Shown in pieces: positions 22,245 through 34,100 of a DNA stretch of 64,000 nucleotides. The stretch comes from Blattamonas nauphoetae (Eukaryota > Preaxostyla > Oxymonadida): positions 1-64,000 of the forward strand of contig JARBJD010000268.1 in assembly GCA_033064195.1 (NCBI GenBank). The letters are read 5' to 3'. A program made the position numbers and the translations under genes. The number at the start of each line of letters is the position of its first letter. The stretch's first letter is position 1. The notes under the pieces were generated by a model. It had not been told where the DNA came from. It saw only the letters and a program-made list of their open reading frames with translations, and made no database searches.

Positions 22245-23335
22245 TGCAAACTCTGACATTGAATTATTCATTCGTCCATTCGGCATCGTTTGTTTACGCC
22301 AAAGCATCATCTTTCAATTCATATGGGAATCACCTCATGCTTCTTAAGTCGACTGCAAAAGGCGCGTTTCTCCACATCGAAGATGGCACCGTCCATTTCC
22401 AGCAAGATAAATATAATTCAAGTTCAGACGAGCAAGGTGGGTTGTTGTATTGCCACAATTCCACGATAACATCAAAATATCAAATATCCAGCTCGTGTTC
22501 AGCGAAACAAGGCGGAGTTTTTTTCTCACAGGAGTCCAGTGTGAACATGAATGGGGGAACCTTCTCGAACTGCGAGGCTGACGAAGGTGGAATTGCATAT
22601 CTTTTTTCGTCTTCTCTTCTCATTGAATCGACTACTCTCGTCTCCAATTCTGCCAAAAGGGGAGGTGTGTTCTTCATCGACTTCGGAAACGACTCCCCAT
22701 CGTCAGTCATATCGAAGAACACAGTTTGTTACACAAACAACACTGCACATGATGAGGATGAGAATGGAGTTGATTGGGGGAAGGGAGGAGCGATCTTTGT
22801 GACAGGAACGACAACCTCGAAGACTCCTCTCGTTCTGACAGATTCACGTTTTGAGGAAAACACAGCCACTTTTGGGAATGACGTGTTTGTCGAGGAATCC
22901 GTTGTAGGAGAGACTGGACCAGATCGTTTGTCGGGTTGTGTTGGAGAATCGTACAGCAGATTTCCACACCTCGAAATCGAGAACCACAATCTGGAAGACG
23001 ATGAACTTCACCGAATCTCGAACTTCATCCCGTATCCTTCTGTTCGCATTTCAAACTATGGTTCGGATGTTCCGATATGCAAATGGTCCATCGTTGACTG
23101 CAAGACTCTCATTTATGCTCTCCAATTTCTTCAGACAACGTATGCAAATGAAAGCTCGTTCCAGCGACAATGCGTTCAAGTTCACGATGCAATGACAACG
23201 GAACCAATCGAATTGGATAAACCGATCTGCTCTATCTCAGTTCGTCAATCTCCAATCCATACAACCTGTCTCTCTCAACAGCATATAACGAGAAGGAGGG
23301 AATCGTGTTCACGATTGATGATGCGTCGAGGTTGA
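22241..23335 (+). CDS. giant beta-helix protein, middle part (frame 2)
   Basis: Continuation of the preceding gene in another frame. It shows the clearest Pmp-like pattern in the window: repeated GG-(A/V/L)-(F/I/L) turns (GGLLYC, GGVFFSQE, GGIAYLF, GGAIFV) with FEEN and FSNC strands. The useful part ends near 23240. Beyond that the same protein is better read in the third frame (YNLSLSTAYNEKEGIVFTID). No GT-AG pair fits either junction as an intron. There is no signal peptide of its own, so it is not a separate secreted protein. Confidence 0.6.
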   Translation: MMQTLTLNYSFVHSASFVYAKASSFNSYGNHLMLLKSTAKGAFLHIEDGTVHFQQDKYNSSSDEQGGLLYCHNSTITSKYQISSSCSAKQGGVFFSQESSVNMNGGTFSNCEADEGGIAYLFSSSLLIESTTLVSNSAKRGGVFFIDFGNDSPSSVISKNTVCYTNNTAHDEDENGVDWGKGGAIFVTGTTTSKTPLVLTDSRFEENTATFGNDVFVEESVVGETGPDRLSGCVGESYSRFPHLEIENHNLEDDELHRISNFIPYPSVRISNYGSDVPICKWSIVDCKTLIYALQFLQTTYANESSFQRQCVQVHDAMTTEPIELDKPICSISVRQSPIHTTCLSQQHITRRRESCSRLMMRRG

Positions 23336-26300
23336 CCGTTGAATGGATCAAGTTTTTGTTGAAATCATTACACCAAGCTGTGAAGGTGAACTCCAAAGAA
23401 GGACGACTTGCGATGGAAAAATGCTTTGTCTTGAGCGAGAGCGACGCAACAACATCGATCTCTCCGATCTGCTCTGTCGGGAGCTCGCTCATCCTGAACA
23501 CTGTCTCATTCTCCCCCACTCTCACCACGTCAACCGCCAAACTCTCTGTCCCGCTCGTCTTTTTTGCCCCAACACCCTCAGCTGGAAAGGAGTTGGGATC
23601 TGGGTCGTTCGATGTCACCAACAGTTCTCTCATATATCTCACTTTTACAAAGACAACGATGTTCGAGATAGAAACGAGTGGCCGCGTCGGTTTTGTTCTT
23701 CAATTGATCACTCGCATCACTTCAGATTTCGAACAAGGGAAGTACATCACTCTGAAGGGACAGGATTTCAAAACACAGCTGAAACCAGATCAGTGGTTCA
23801 GCAACCTAAAAACACCAACACACGTCACATCACTTTGGGGAGAAGACATTTCGATGGACGAAAATGACAAGTGGAGAACAGGATCGCTTGTGTATTGGCT
23901 GGTCTCTCCTTCGATCGAGATCTCGATTGGAACAGATAAGAATGCAGTCGATCATCCGAATTGTGGGTCGTCCACTTTCAAATGCACCACTCTCGATTCT
24001 GCGTTCGCGTCGGCTGGACACAACGACCTCTCCACGTTCGCCCTTTCGACATCGACATCATTCTCATCGACACTCCGAGCAACATCATCGTGGTTGTTCA
24101 AGTCGTCATCAGCGACGAAACGAGAAATCGAGTTTGACGAGACAGGCTCGATCGAAGTTGCCAATTCCACGGCTGTCTTATTGTTCACGTCGATCATCTT
24201 CACTGTTGCCCAAACATGTGTGTCAACGACTCTGTTTTTCGTTGAGGAAGGAGAACTCTCATTCTCGTCGTGTCAGATAGGAGGGACAAGCAGTGAATCG
24301 GCTCTTGTTCTCCCTGCATCAACAACGTCACTGATTGAAGTGAAGGCAGACGGAACACTAACCCTCACAGGCACTCTGATCCAACACGTCGTCTTTTCGC
24401 ATGCTACACACGGAACAGCCCTCTGTCTTCATCTCGGCGCGACAGTCTCGTCGAGTGGAACGAAACCCATCTCAGCCATCTCATCAAAAGCAGTTGGAAG
24501 CTACGTGCTGGTTGATGTCTCGACCAATTCAGACGCGAATTCCTTGTCAACCCTTTCTTCGTATTTGCAAGGATGGGGACCGACTCTGACAAACAGTCCC
24601 CGCTTCTCGAAAGCGGAGATCAACGAGTTTGGGGTGATCGACGAGAACGAACAAGTGGACGAACTGATCTACAGCTGGTACCCGTATGACGGGACAATGA
24701 TGCATCTCCATTCGGAAGGAGGAAGTCACGCGAAATGTGGAGTTTCTACGCTTCCATGCTCGTCCCTCTCAGGAAAGGTCGAGGTGGTTGGAGATGGAGA
24801 GGCAATCGTTATCTGCAGTCCTCTGACAGAAACAGCTGGATTCGTCGCAACGAAAGACCTCTCAATCCGATCATCAGACAACACGAAACAAATCATTTCT
24901 GTTTCAAGTTCGACAACATTCGCCACTCAGGACTCCTCTCTCACTTTCATACACTTGACATTCATCCCTCTCACCTCGAGTTCATCCCACAACAGTGAGC
25001 CGTTGCACAGAACTGATTCTCTGTTCGTTGTGGAATCTGGCTCGATTGAACTCACCGATTGCTCACTCTCATTCTTCGTCCTCGCCAATAAACCCCTGAT
25101 CACCCACACATCTGGATCTCTGTCTTTGGAATCGTGTGTGATCTCATCCATCACTCGCTCAACTGGAAATGGAACAATTTTGGAGACAACGATCGAAACA
25201 GGCATTTCACTCTCGCTGAACGAGGTGACGTTCTCGTCGATGACATCGTCGCGAGCGTCTGCACTTCTCGCTCTATCTTTCCCAACTCTCGACGAATCCG
25301 AGCCTGTTCCATTCTTCGACTTCAATCTGACCAATCTCCACTTCGTCGAGATGAGTGAGAATGAATATGAACAATCGTGTTTTGTCTCCATCGTTGGATC
25401 CAGACTGGCAGACATAATTTCTGAAGGCGATAATCGATTCGAGGGGTCTTACTCCAAAACAACGCCACTGACTCATTTTTGGACTTTTGACACCTTCTAC
25501 GAACTCCCTGCTTCGCTCTTGTTCTACCTGCTTCCTCTCGAAGGCCCAGTTGGAGTGTCCTCGTCTGGCTACGACATGGCGAAGTGTGGATCGCACAGCA
25601 TTTGGTGTACAACCATCGAACGATCTCTTGATCGGCTCACTCTGCAGAAGACAAACAAGATTGTTGTGATGGACGAGATTGATCTCTCGACGAGCATCTC
25701 GCTGCCAAATGACGTGATCTTCACCGGGAACAATACCAACACACTCTGCACATGTCATGTTGGTGAATCAGGATCTTTCGAAACAGCAGATGAGAATGTT
25801 GTGTCAATCACCACTCTCGACTTCTCGCTCCCTCTCTCCCAGTCTGCCTTCGCTGTGATTGTCCATTCATCCGACAAGCTGACACTCTCTCATCTTCGGA
25901 TCTCTTCGAAAGGGAAGTCGTCGGCGGTATTCCTCAAAATGACAGCTGGAACAGCGGAAATGGCCAACATTGTGGTTCACTTGGAAATGGATGAGAACTC
26001 AATCATCTTTTCGATCTTGGGAGGATCAGTGAGCATGGCAGACGTGAGTGTGCAGAACATCAAAACGGCGGATGGGGGATCATCGAAGGCAGTCGTCCTC
26101 AACGACGCCACAGCTGTCCTCACTCGCTGCCCATTCACGTCTCTCTCAAGCTCCACAGATGGATCAGCCATCCACGCTGAACTCTCCTCGTCCAACTCCC
26201 TCGCAATCACATCTTGCTCGTTCGAGTCCTGTTCGTCGCAAGGAAGCGGAGGAAGTGTGTCAGTTGTCGTTGCTGGTGGAGAACTGGCCATCCACTCCTC

Positions 26301-27549
26301 GAAGTTCGTGTCGTCGTCTTCCGCTCAGAATGGAGGTGCTCTCTTCGTCGACCTGTCGTCGCTCGGAGAAGGTTCGTACAGCCTGACCTCGCTCACCTTC
26401 ACCTCCTCGTGCACGTCTTCTGGCGATGGGAAGTGGGTGTTCATTCGAGGGCACGATCTCGCGTCTCTGGTGACGAAGGAAAGATGGGGAGGGACATTCG
26501 AATCACTCCGCCTTCACACAGACGCTGACAAGTTGTGGGGAGTGGACTTGGCGGAAAATGTGAGCCAATCACTTCGCTCTGTCTCGCTCCTCCACTTCCT
26601 TCTCGGCAGTGCATCTCGAACTCCAGATTCGACCGTGTTTGTCGGACAGAACGGGAAAGATGAAATGGGGTGTGGAGACACAGAAGCGACACTCTGCAGA
26701 ACGGTCGAATGGAGTCTGACAGAAGCGAGTGGTAATGCTGTCGATCTCGTCGTCGTCTCCAACGGCCTTCTCTCCTCGCCCATCGTCCTTTTGAACACTG
26801 ATGTCCTGATCGCACCTTTATCCGACGTGTTCTGTTCATTTGTTGTCTCGCTCGACAATCCCCATTCAGCCGCAGCATCGATGATCAGAGTCGAGAAGAA
26901 CGCAGCTCTTCTTTTTTCTTTCCTCTCGTTTTCGTTTTCGCTGCCTGCCTCCATCGACACCATCATCGTTTCGTCATCTGGCGTTGTCAGTGTCGCTTCG
27001 TGTCGTGTTCAGAAGACGACACTCTCCCAACCTTTCTTGGTGTCTGCGCAGTCATCCCACACAATCTCCAACTCCGCTTTCCTCTCTTCCACTTTCACGT
27101 CTTCTGCCTTCGTCCTCTCCGACTGCCTCTCTCTCTCCGTCGAAGACACCCGAATCGCCGACTGCTCTTTCGACACCTCGTTTCTTGTCGGCTCATCTTC
27201 CCAAATCTCCTTTGATTCATTGACTGTGTCGAACAACTCCATCAAACAGGACACTTCCCTCTTCGCACTGTCAATCCTTCCCAAAACAACTTCAGACGCC
27301 ACGCCTTCCCTTAGCATCTCATTGTCTTCATTCAAACCTTCCCAATCAACCCCAACCCCGCTGTTCGTCTCAGTCGCGTCGGAGTGCAACTCGAATGTGA
27401 TTCTGGTGAACACCACGTTCTCCCACTCGTCCAGCAGCCAGATTGGGAGACCAGCCGTTGTTGTGAAGTGGACAGCGAGACAGCCTCTTCTTTTGCGGCG
27501 AAGGGTTGTTTGTGAGGATTGCTTTGTGATGGTGTCTCCGTCTCAGTGA
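23305..27549 (+). CDS. giant beta-helix protein, C-terminal part (frame 3)
   Basis: 1414 residues of Ser/Thr-rich beta-helix sequence, with the frame open upstream to about 23240. It contains four similar modules of about 500-550 residues, each opened by a segment with a Cys pair: NCGSSTFKCTTLDSAF near 23960, AKCGVSTLPCSSL near 24730, AKCGSHSIWCTTIERSL near 25580 and MGCGDTEATLCRTVEWSL near 26670. Within each module a signature AxCG...xxxC starts a helix ladder that ends in a W-rich turn. The frame ends at 27549 with RRRVVCEDCFVMVSPSQ and has no membrane span, unlike the other surface proteins. Either it is secreted or held by other proteins, or the true C-terminus lies in another frame. Intact modules imply recent function. 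Confidence 0.65.
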   Translation: MFTIDDASRLTVEWIKFLLKSLHQAVKVNSKEGRLAMEKCFVLSESDATTSISPICSVGSSLILNTVSFSPTLTTSTAKLSVPLVFFAPTPSAGKELGSGSFDVTNSSLIYLTFTKTTMFEIETSGRVGFVLQLITRITSDFEQGKYITLKGQDFKTQLKPDQWFSNLKTPTHVTSLWGEDISMDENDKWRTGSLVYWLVSPSIEISIGTDKNAVDHPNCGSSTFKCTTLDSAFASAGHNDLSTFALSTSTSFSSTLRATSSWLFKSSSATKREIEFDETGSIEVANSTAVLLFTSIIFTVAQTCVSTTLFFVEEGELSFSSCQIGGTSSESALVLPASTTSLIEVKADGTLTLTGTLIQHVVFSHATHGTALCLHLGATVSSSGTKPISAISSKAVGSYVLVDVSTNSDANSLSTLSSYLQGWGPTLTNSPRFSKAEINEFGVIDENEQVDELIYSWYPYDGTMMHLHSEGGSHAKCGVSTLPCSSLSGKVEVVGDGEAIVICSPLTETAGFVATKDLSIRSSDNTKQIISVSSSTTFATQDSSLTFIHLTFIPLTSSSSHNSEPLHRTDSLFVVESGSIELTDCSLSFFVLANKPLITHTSGSLSLESCVISSITRSTGNGTILETTIETGISLSLNEVTFSSMTSSRASALLALSFPTLDESEPVPFFDFNLTNLHFVEMSENEYEQSCFVSIVGSRLADIISEGDNRFEGSYSKTTPLTHFWTFDTFYELPASLLFYLLPLEGPVGVSSSGYDMAKCGSHSIWCTTIERSLDRLTLQKTNKIVVMDEIDLSTSISLPNDVIFTGNNTNTLCTCHVGESGSFETADENVVSITTLDFSLPLSQSAFAVIVHSSDKLTLSHLRISSKGKSSAVFLKMTAGTAEMANIVVHLEMDENSIIFSILGGSVSMADVSVQNIKTADGGSSKAVVLNDATAVLTRCPFTSLSSSTDGSAIHAELSSSNSLAITSCSFESCSSQGSGGSVSVVVAGGELAIHSSKFVSSSSAQNGGALFVDLSSLGEGSYSLTSLTFTSSCTSSGDGKWVFIRGHDLASLVTKERWGGTFESLRLHTDADKLWGVDLAENVSQSLRSVSLLHFLLGSASRTPDSTVFVGQNGKDEMGCGDTEATLCRTVEWSLTEASGNAVDLVVVSNGLLSSPIVLLNTDVLIAPLSDVFCSFVVSLDNPHSAAASMIRVEKNAALLFSFLSFSFSLPASIDTIIVSSSGVVSVASCRVQKTTLSQPFLVSAQSSHTISNSAFLSSTFTSSAFVLSDCLSLSVEDTRIADCSFDTSFLVGSSSQISFDSLTVSNNSIKQDTSLFALSILPKTTSDATPSLSISLSSFKPSQSTPTPLFVSVASECNSNVILVNTTFSHSSSSQIGRPAVVVKWTARQPLLLRRRVVCEDCFVMVSPSQ

Positions 27550-28186
27550 CACCAGCGTCCATTCTCTTTTTGTTCAAGCGAAGTGTTTGAGCCTCTCAAA
27601 CTGTTGCGACTTTTGGTATTCTCGTTTCATTTCACTCTTCTTTCATAAGACCCCAGGATGTTTTTCAGTATTGAATATAATGAAAGATCAGAAGGCTTTT
27701 TACTAACTGAGAGATGAACGAAAACGATTGAAAAGCGTCGGGAAGAGAAAAATGATAGGCTGCGAATTCGAATAGTCGTGTATCGCATACGTAAAATGCG
27801 TCTTGATGTGATGAAATCTTGAAATAAGGGAGTAGGGAGCTCCAAATCATGAGAGAGATGTGAGAAACGAGTGAAATTAGCATCGTAGAGCCATGGAAGA
27901 TGGAGGAATGAATATTCCGAGAATGTGTCGCAAGAAACAGAAGAATCTCCTCGAGTCGAATAAAAGGAATGGAGGCAGTGTGGAAAGATGGCGAAGCAAG
28001 AAGACAACTCTTTTCTTGTCATTCGGAATGCCACAAAAGAGTGAGGAGTGTGGGAAGTCGGTGTGAATGTGAGCAATAAACAAAAGATGTGACGGTCACT
28101 CAGACTGACGTGGATGGTGTTAGGAGAGAAGACCATCGAGTGAGTGAAATGAATCAACACCGTTCATGAAGCTGGATCTGCATGTC
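27550..28186. other. convergent 3' region
   Basis: Lies between the 3' ends of a plus-strand and a minus-strand gene. A 177-codon minus-strand open frame (27627-28160) has no domain, no signal and an odd Phe/Ser/His composition, so I do not call it. Confidence 0.5.
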
Positions 28187-31100
28187 TCAATGATCAGATG
28201 CTTTCTCCTCTTCGTTCCCCTCCTTCATCTTCAAAAGATCTTCCAGTTCCACCTTCACATCATTCAGCGTCGGTCGTTCTTTCGGATTCAGTGTCAGACA
28301 TCGCACAATCAACTTGCCTTCCATCGTCTCCCCCAGCCCGTCAATTCGAGGTGTGACTCCTGATCCAATCTGTCGATGAGCATTCACTCCATCAATCTCT
28401 CCAAACGGAACAAGCTGTGTCGCCATCTCACACATCACCAGACCAAGACTGAACACACACGCCTTGGCCTGGTCAATCCCGTTTTTTGACTGACTCTCCA
28501 TCGTCCGACTCACTTCCGGTGCTTCCCATCGCTGACCTTCCTCGTTCTTCTTTTCATCCCCCTGTCCCACTTGAAGTTCTCGCTGAACTTGTTGAAAAAT
28601 GGGAACAGGGTCGCTTGTCTCTGTCTCCTTTTGGGTCCCCTCATCTTTGTGATTGATTTCATATTGTTCAGTTGGATGGGTGTTTGCCTGTGCAGGGAGA
28701 ACAAGGCAGGGTGTATTTTGTTCATCCAGCACCACGTTGTGAGGGTTCAGCCGACTCAGAACATCGCTATGTGGATCTCGCTTCCAAAGATGGATCAGTC
28801 CCTTCGTCAGCGAATGCGCAACCACTTTCCACTGCAACTTCTTCCACTCGTGCCCTCCATTTTTGTGAAGACGGTTGAACAGAGTGTCTGTCCCGTTCAC
28901 CACAACAGACTGAAACGGCTCTTCACACCGCACTGCTTCTCTTTCCAACCCTCGAGGGATCTCTCCCATGTTGCTTGAAGGAACAAGTGCTTTCCGATCT
29001 GTCTCTTCTGTTTTGACAATCTTGTCCTGATCCGGTCGCATCGTTTCAGCTGCGATCAGCGACACGTCAGTCGATTTGGGAAACAGCGGCATGTCAGGCG
29101 ATTCTTCTTCCTTCACAATCATCTCTTCCATCTGTTGTCCGTCCAGTTCCTGGTTCGAAAGAAGGAGCTTGGCTTTCTGTCGTCTTCCACAACAAATGAG
29201 AGCGACGACGAGAGAGACGAGCAGAGCACATGCGAGCACGATGATCACAGGAAGCCACCACATCGATCCCACTCCCCCTTCCACTTTGTTCCCCGATCCC
29301 GCTCCCCCAATCACCATCCACTCACTCCTCACCACTCCATCTCCAAAAAGCAGTCGACTTCGCCATTCCAACGACGAAGAGAGGTTCTTCACATCTGTCT
29401 CAGTGCTCAGTTTGGCAACGATCTCTGTTTCTGTCCATTTTGTTGTCTTGTCAGTTGACAGTTCCACAATATCGCTCTTCCCCTTCACATCCTTCGCTTT
29501 GTTCCATTCGAACACTTCCAAAGACAGTCCACACGGCATCAGCATCTCTCCCTTCAGTGTCAGCGTGATTGACTTTCCGTTCTTCGCAATTTCACTCTTT
29601 GATTCGTTCGTATTGAGTGACGGGACGAAGAGAGGCGATGCGAGGAACGATGTCGAACCTGTGAAGTCGCAGTCCCCAACATCAATCCACAACGAATCTG
29701 TGTCTTCAACGGTCGATTTGTCGATGGTCAGATTTCCTTCTTCTTCGCAGTGGACATTCTGGCGGGCTGAGGGGAAGACAGAATGGGTTGGTCCGTTTTG
29801 AGAGAACTCTCCTTTCGTGATCGTCAGCTCTCCTCCCTTCTGCACAATCCCTCCCTGAACAACATTCTTCACTGTCACAGCTGAGAGAATTGTGGTGGTG
29901 TTTGAGAGGTGAAGAAGTCCATTCGACCAGCTGCACACATCCGAATCTTCATTGATGGAATGTGTGAACGGAGTGGAGGAGATAGAACAGGTTTGGATGG
30001 TCACACTTCCTCCCTCCGCCGAGATGAACACAAACGACGATGACGATGACCGGACGAGGATGGACAGAAGCGTCAGTCTGCACTCGCCATTCTCATTCAC
30101 ACGAAGAAGAACTGACTCAGTGTTTGTGTTGGATGATGGTTCAAACAGAGACAGTTCCGACTGATGCATGTTCCCTGACATCAGGTTGAACGGGTGTGAC
30201 GACACTTCGAGTATTGACGACTGTTTAGCTGATTCCACAATCTCCATCTTCGTCTTCGAAACCGAAAGGACTTCTGCAATCTCCCACGCGCGTTCGATCG
30301 GGAGACATGAACTTGGTTCTGTTCCACTGCTCTGATCCGACGTGTCAGACACCTCCGAACACACGAAGAGTGTCAGTTCTGTCGGTTTTGATGGAGTTGT
30401 GATTTCAATTCCATTCGACGGGATTGTGTCTCCTTCCGAGTTCGACACATCTGTCACACGATACTTCGAGGAGAATGAAAGAGACTCAGGAAATCCTAGC
30501 TTCACTTCTTCACTTCTCCCTTCCGAACTCGACATCATCACTCCTTCAACTGTGAGAGTATGGTTGAGTGTCAGAGTGAATCGCAAATCCGGTACGAGAT
30601 TCTCACCAGAAATGATTATCCACATTCGAGTCTTCTGACCATTCGTGTCCACTGACGCTGAATGAATCCGAGGGTGAGAGGGAGAGAAGGAAGGGGTTTC
30701 GAATGTTGGAGTTCCTTCGACAAATCCAGTGTCGGATCCATTTGTGATTGAGAGGATCGTGTACGTGTAACCAGATCGAAGAAGAGCAGATTCGTCTGTA
30801 CCGAGCACGATGGCAGAAGAAGCGGCGTTGTTCGTGTCTAAAGTGACAACTGTGATTGTCTGCTCATGACTCGATCCTGATCCACCATTCGAAGGAGATC
30901 CAGACACGGCCAGTGTGTAGGTTTCCTCGGGAATGAAGCCAGATCCTGAAATCTTCACTTCAATTGTGGTCGCTGAGATTTCCACAACTGACACTCCTTC
31001 CACACGCACTGGTGCAATTGGCACAGAGAATTGAATGTTCGGGTTCAGAACAAAAGGGGTTCCGTCAATATGAAGCGAAGTCACTTCATACTTCGTCCCA

Positions 31101-34100
31101 AATTCGAGTTTGTGTTGAGCTGCATACATGTCGACTTTGATGATGATTGTGGAAGCAGTGTCAGCTGATAAAAAATCAAAAGAAACAGGCGAGTCAACAA
31201 TGTGTCCATCCGACGAGAGTGGCTTCATTTCGATGGTGATATCCGTGTTCAGAGGCAGAGAGGAGCCAGTCAACGTCAGCGTCGCTTCTTTCTTCTCTGA
31301 TTCCACTGACAGAACACACAACGCTGATTCTATCCGAGCTGGGGCAGGAGCCACTGTCAACAATGAAGCACCAGAATCCACCACCACTTCCACACTCTCA
31401 CTCCACATCCTTTTCACTGCATATTTCCCTGAATACTCCAATTCACCTGAACCGAACGCAAGAAGCGATGTCACACCCAAGTTGGATGCGATCTGCATCT
31501 CGATCGTGATGGATGGCTCACTGCCTTTCTGAAGGATCAGAAAATAGTGATCATTTACCAGTCGCTCTCCTCCAACTGTCAGAACAACAAAATTGGGGTC
31601 GGAGGCGGAGAGAGGGCACGAGATCGATGCGAGCATCGGTCCGAGCGGGGTTGTGAACGTGGGTGAGGAGAGAAGGATGTGCTCATCATCGTCTCCATCC
31701 TTTCTCAGTGTCTTCACTGTATACGACGTATTGAACTGAATCGTGTGAGACTGACCTGCTCGAATGGGATCTGATACTCCACTCTGCCCATCTCCACTCA
31801 TTGTCACTCTGATCGGAGCGAATGATCCGACTTGGGCGAGAAACACTTCATTCCGCGGAAGATTCACTCCTTCCATCATCAACACGAACTCATTTGGAGA
31901 TGAGGATGGACGCGTGGCGACCGAAGTGATGAGTGGAGGAAACGGAATGGTGATGTCCAGGCCTGATGGAATTGCGATGGTTTTGCTTGCGCCGATCGAA
32001 GCGAGTGTGTAAGTTTGTCCGAATTTGCACGAATTGTCAACTGTAGAAAGAGTGGCTGGAAAAGAGATTAAAATGGATGTTTTATTGCCAATTGTGAATG
32101 ACGAACTTGTTACTTTTCGCCATCCTAGCTTCAGAGTGACAGCCGAGATTGATGAAGGAAATGCACGACTAAGGATCTCGAATGACACTTCCGTCTTCCT
32201 CTTGTTCAGCGATGGCGAGCCAATTCCTGTCACTTCCGAAGGTACAACAGGAATTGTGAAGAACGCTGCACTGTCAACGATGACTGAGCTCGATGGATCA
32301 TCAACACACTCCACTCCTGTCACAATCCACACTGATCCTTCCTTCCACTTCGTTCCATCTCCAATTACACCCAAATTGTGTGAACCAATCATAAATCCTT
32401 CCGAATCGATCGAGAAATCCACTTCCAATGTCGTTCGATCGTGAAGTGTCACAACATATCGACCTGCTGGGAACGCTTCTCCTCGAAATGTGATCGTCGC
32501 GGTGGTCTGGTTCTCGTCCAATGTGCATCGAACTGAATTGAGGGTGCGAGGAGTGCAAAGGCTGACTCCGTTGAACGATATGAGGTGACCAGAGTGAGAG
32601 GCAGCGATGACTGAATAATCGGTGAGAGGTTGCTGAAGAAGACCAGTCTCCCCAATCCGAACTGAGCACAAATCAGTCAACGACGATGACAGATGGAATG
32701 TCACAAATCGACCGATGTTTGGGAACCCAGATGATCCAGGCTGTCGAGTTCCACCCACATTCGAAATGAGAACGAGTAATCTTCCTGATATCTCCTTGTC
32801 CAATGTCACAGCCAAGTCGGCTGTGTCTCCTTGAGGGAACGCTGCGATTGAAAGGATTTGATGCGGTGTGAGAGATCTTGAGAGGAGATCACTGCAATCA
32901 GTTGATGTGCTTTCGATGAAAACCAACCTGTTTGGATAATCTGATTGAGAATCGCAATCTGTGACGGTGTTCTCGTCGAGAGTTGGGGTAAGAGGTCCAC
33001 GTCCCAAGATATCGTGTCCGTTTCCGCTTCCTGCAGAACACCATCGGAATTGCAGTGATGAGTATCTGACGGAGGGACATCCGCATGTTTCAATTGCTCC
33101 TCCACCATCGTAGATGGAGTCTGTCTGGGTGCAATTCTGGAAGATACAGTTCGTGATAGCATTCCCAACCGAAAAGTCTGCTTGGCACAACTCAATCCCG
33201 ACAGCACCTCCTGTGTACTCTACTTCTGAGTGGAGAAATACACAGTCGGTGATGGAGAACGTTGAGAAAGATCGAATGTTGACAGATCCACCCCCACCGA
33301 CACAGGAGCATCCAACGAACGATGAAGAGGCGAGAGAGATCGATGACGACGATGAAGATCCAGGCTGAATGTAAAGAAACATCGCTCCACCAGACGCGTA
33401 CTCGTCAACTGAACAGGAGTCGAACGAACATTCCTGAATCTGAATAGAGATAGCTTGTCCGAGGAAATGAATTGCTCCCCCAGATTCATGTCCGGAGCAG
33501 GTTTTGAAGGTGCACCTGTCGAAGGTGAAGGGAGAATGTTCGGCTTTGAGGTCCGTCTGGGTTTGAAAGGCTTTGCTCTGATGAGATGATGTGGCACTGC
33601 AGGAGATGAACGAGGAGTTCTGGCAGAGCAGACATCCTCCGCTGTTCATGTCTTGAATCCCTGTTCCGTACAGATGGTTGGTCGATGACGAGACAGAAGT
33701 CCCAACCATTGACTGCGAGAGAGACACTTGACAATCAGGAGGAGTCTGTTGATTCCGAAAAGACGATGTCGAGTTGAGGAGAGCTGACCCAATCAGCCGT
33801 GTTTGAACTGAGCCTTTGGATATCGCTGAATTGACTGATGATTCAAGCGATCCAATCAGTGGGCCTGTGGCGAGACACAAGTCAAAATCAGAGAGCGACA
33901 TTCCGATTCCTGAGACAGCCAGTGTTTGACTGCAAAAGGTTGATGGTTGATAAGATTCAGTTGTGGGATGGGGTAGAGTGTTTAATTTGTTAAACATGAA
34001 GTCGATGATGCTCACCAATGGCAGGAGAGAATGACTGGATGAGGATGAGTGAGAGGTGTCAATGACTGTGACAGAGCTCGATCCGCTTTCCAGTTCTCCG

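Noticed and set aside
22225-23335. Introns explaining the frame changes in the giant beta-helix gene
   Set aside because: No suitable GT-AG pairs around either junction; a one-base slip fits better.
27627-28160. 177-codon minus-strand open frame
   Set aside because: No signal, domain or repeat similarity; lies in the convergent 3' region of two genes, with a composition typical of antisense to A/G-rich DNA.
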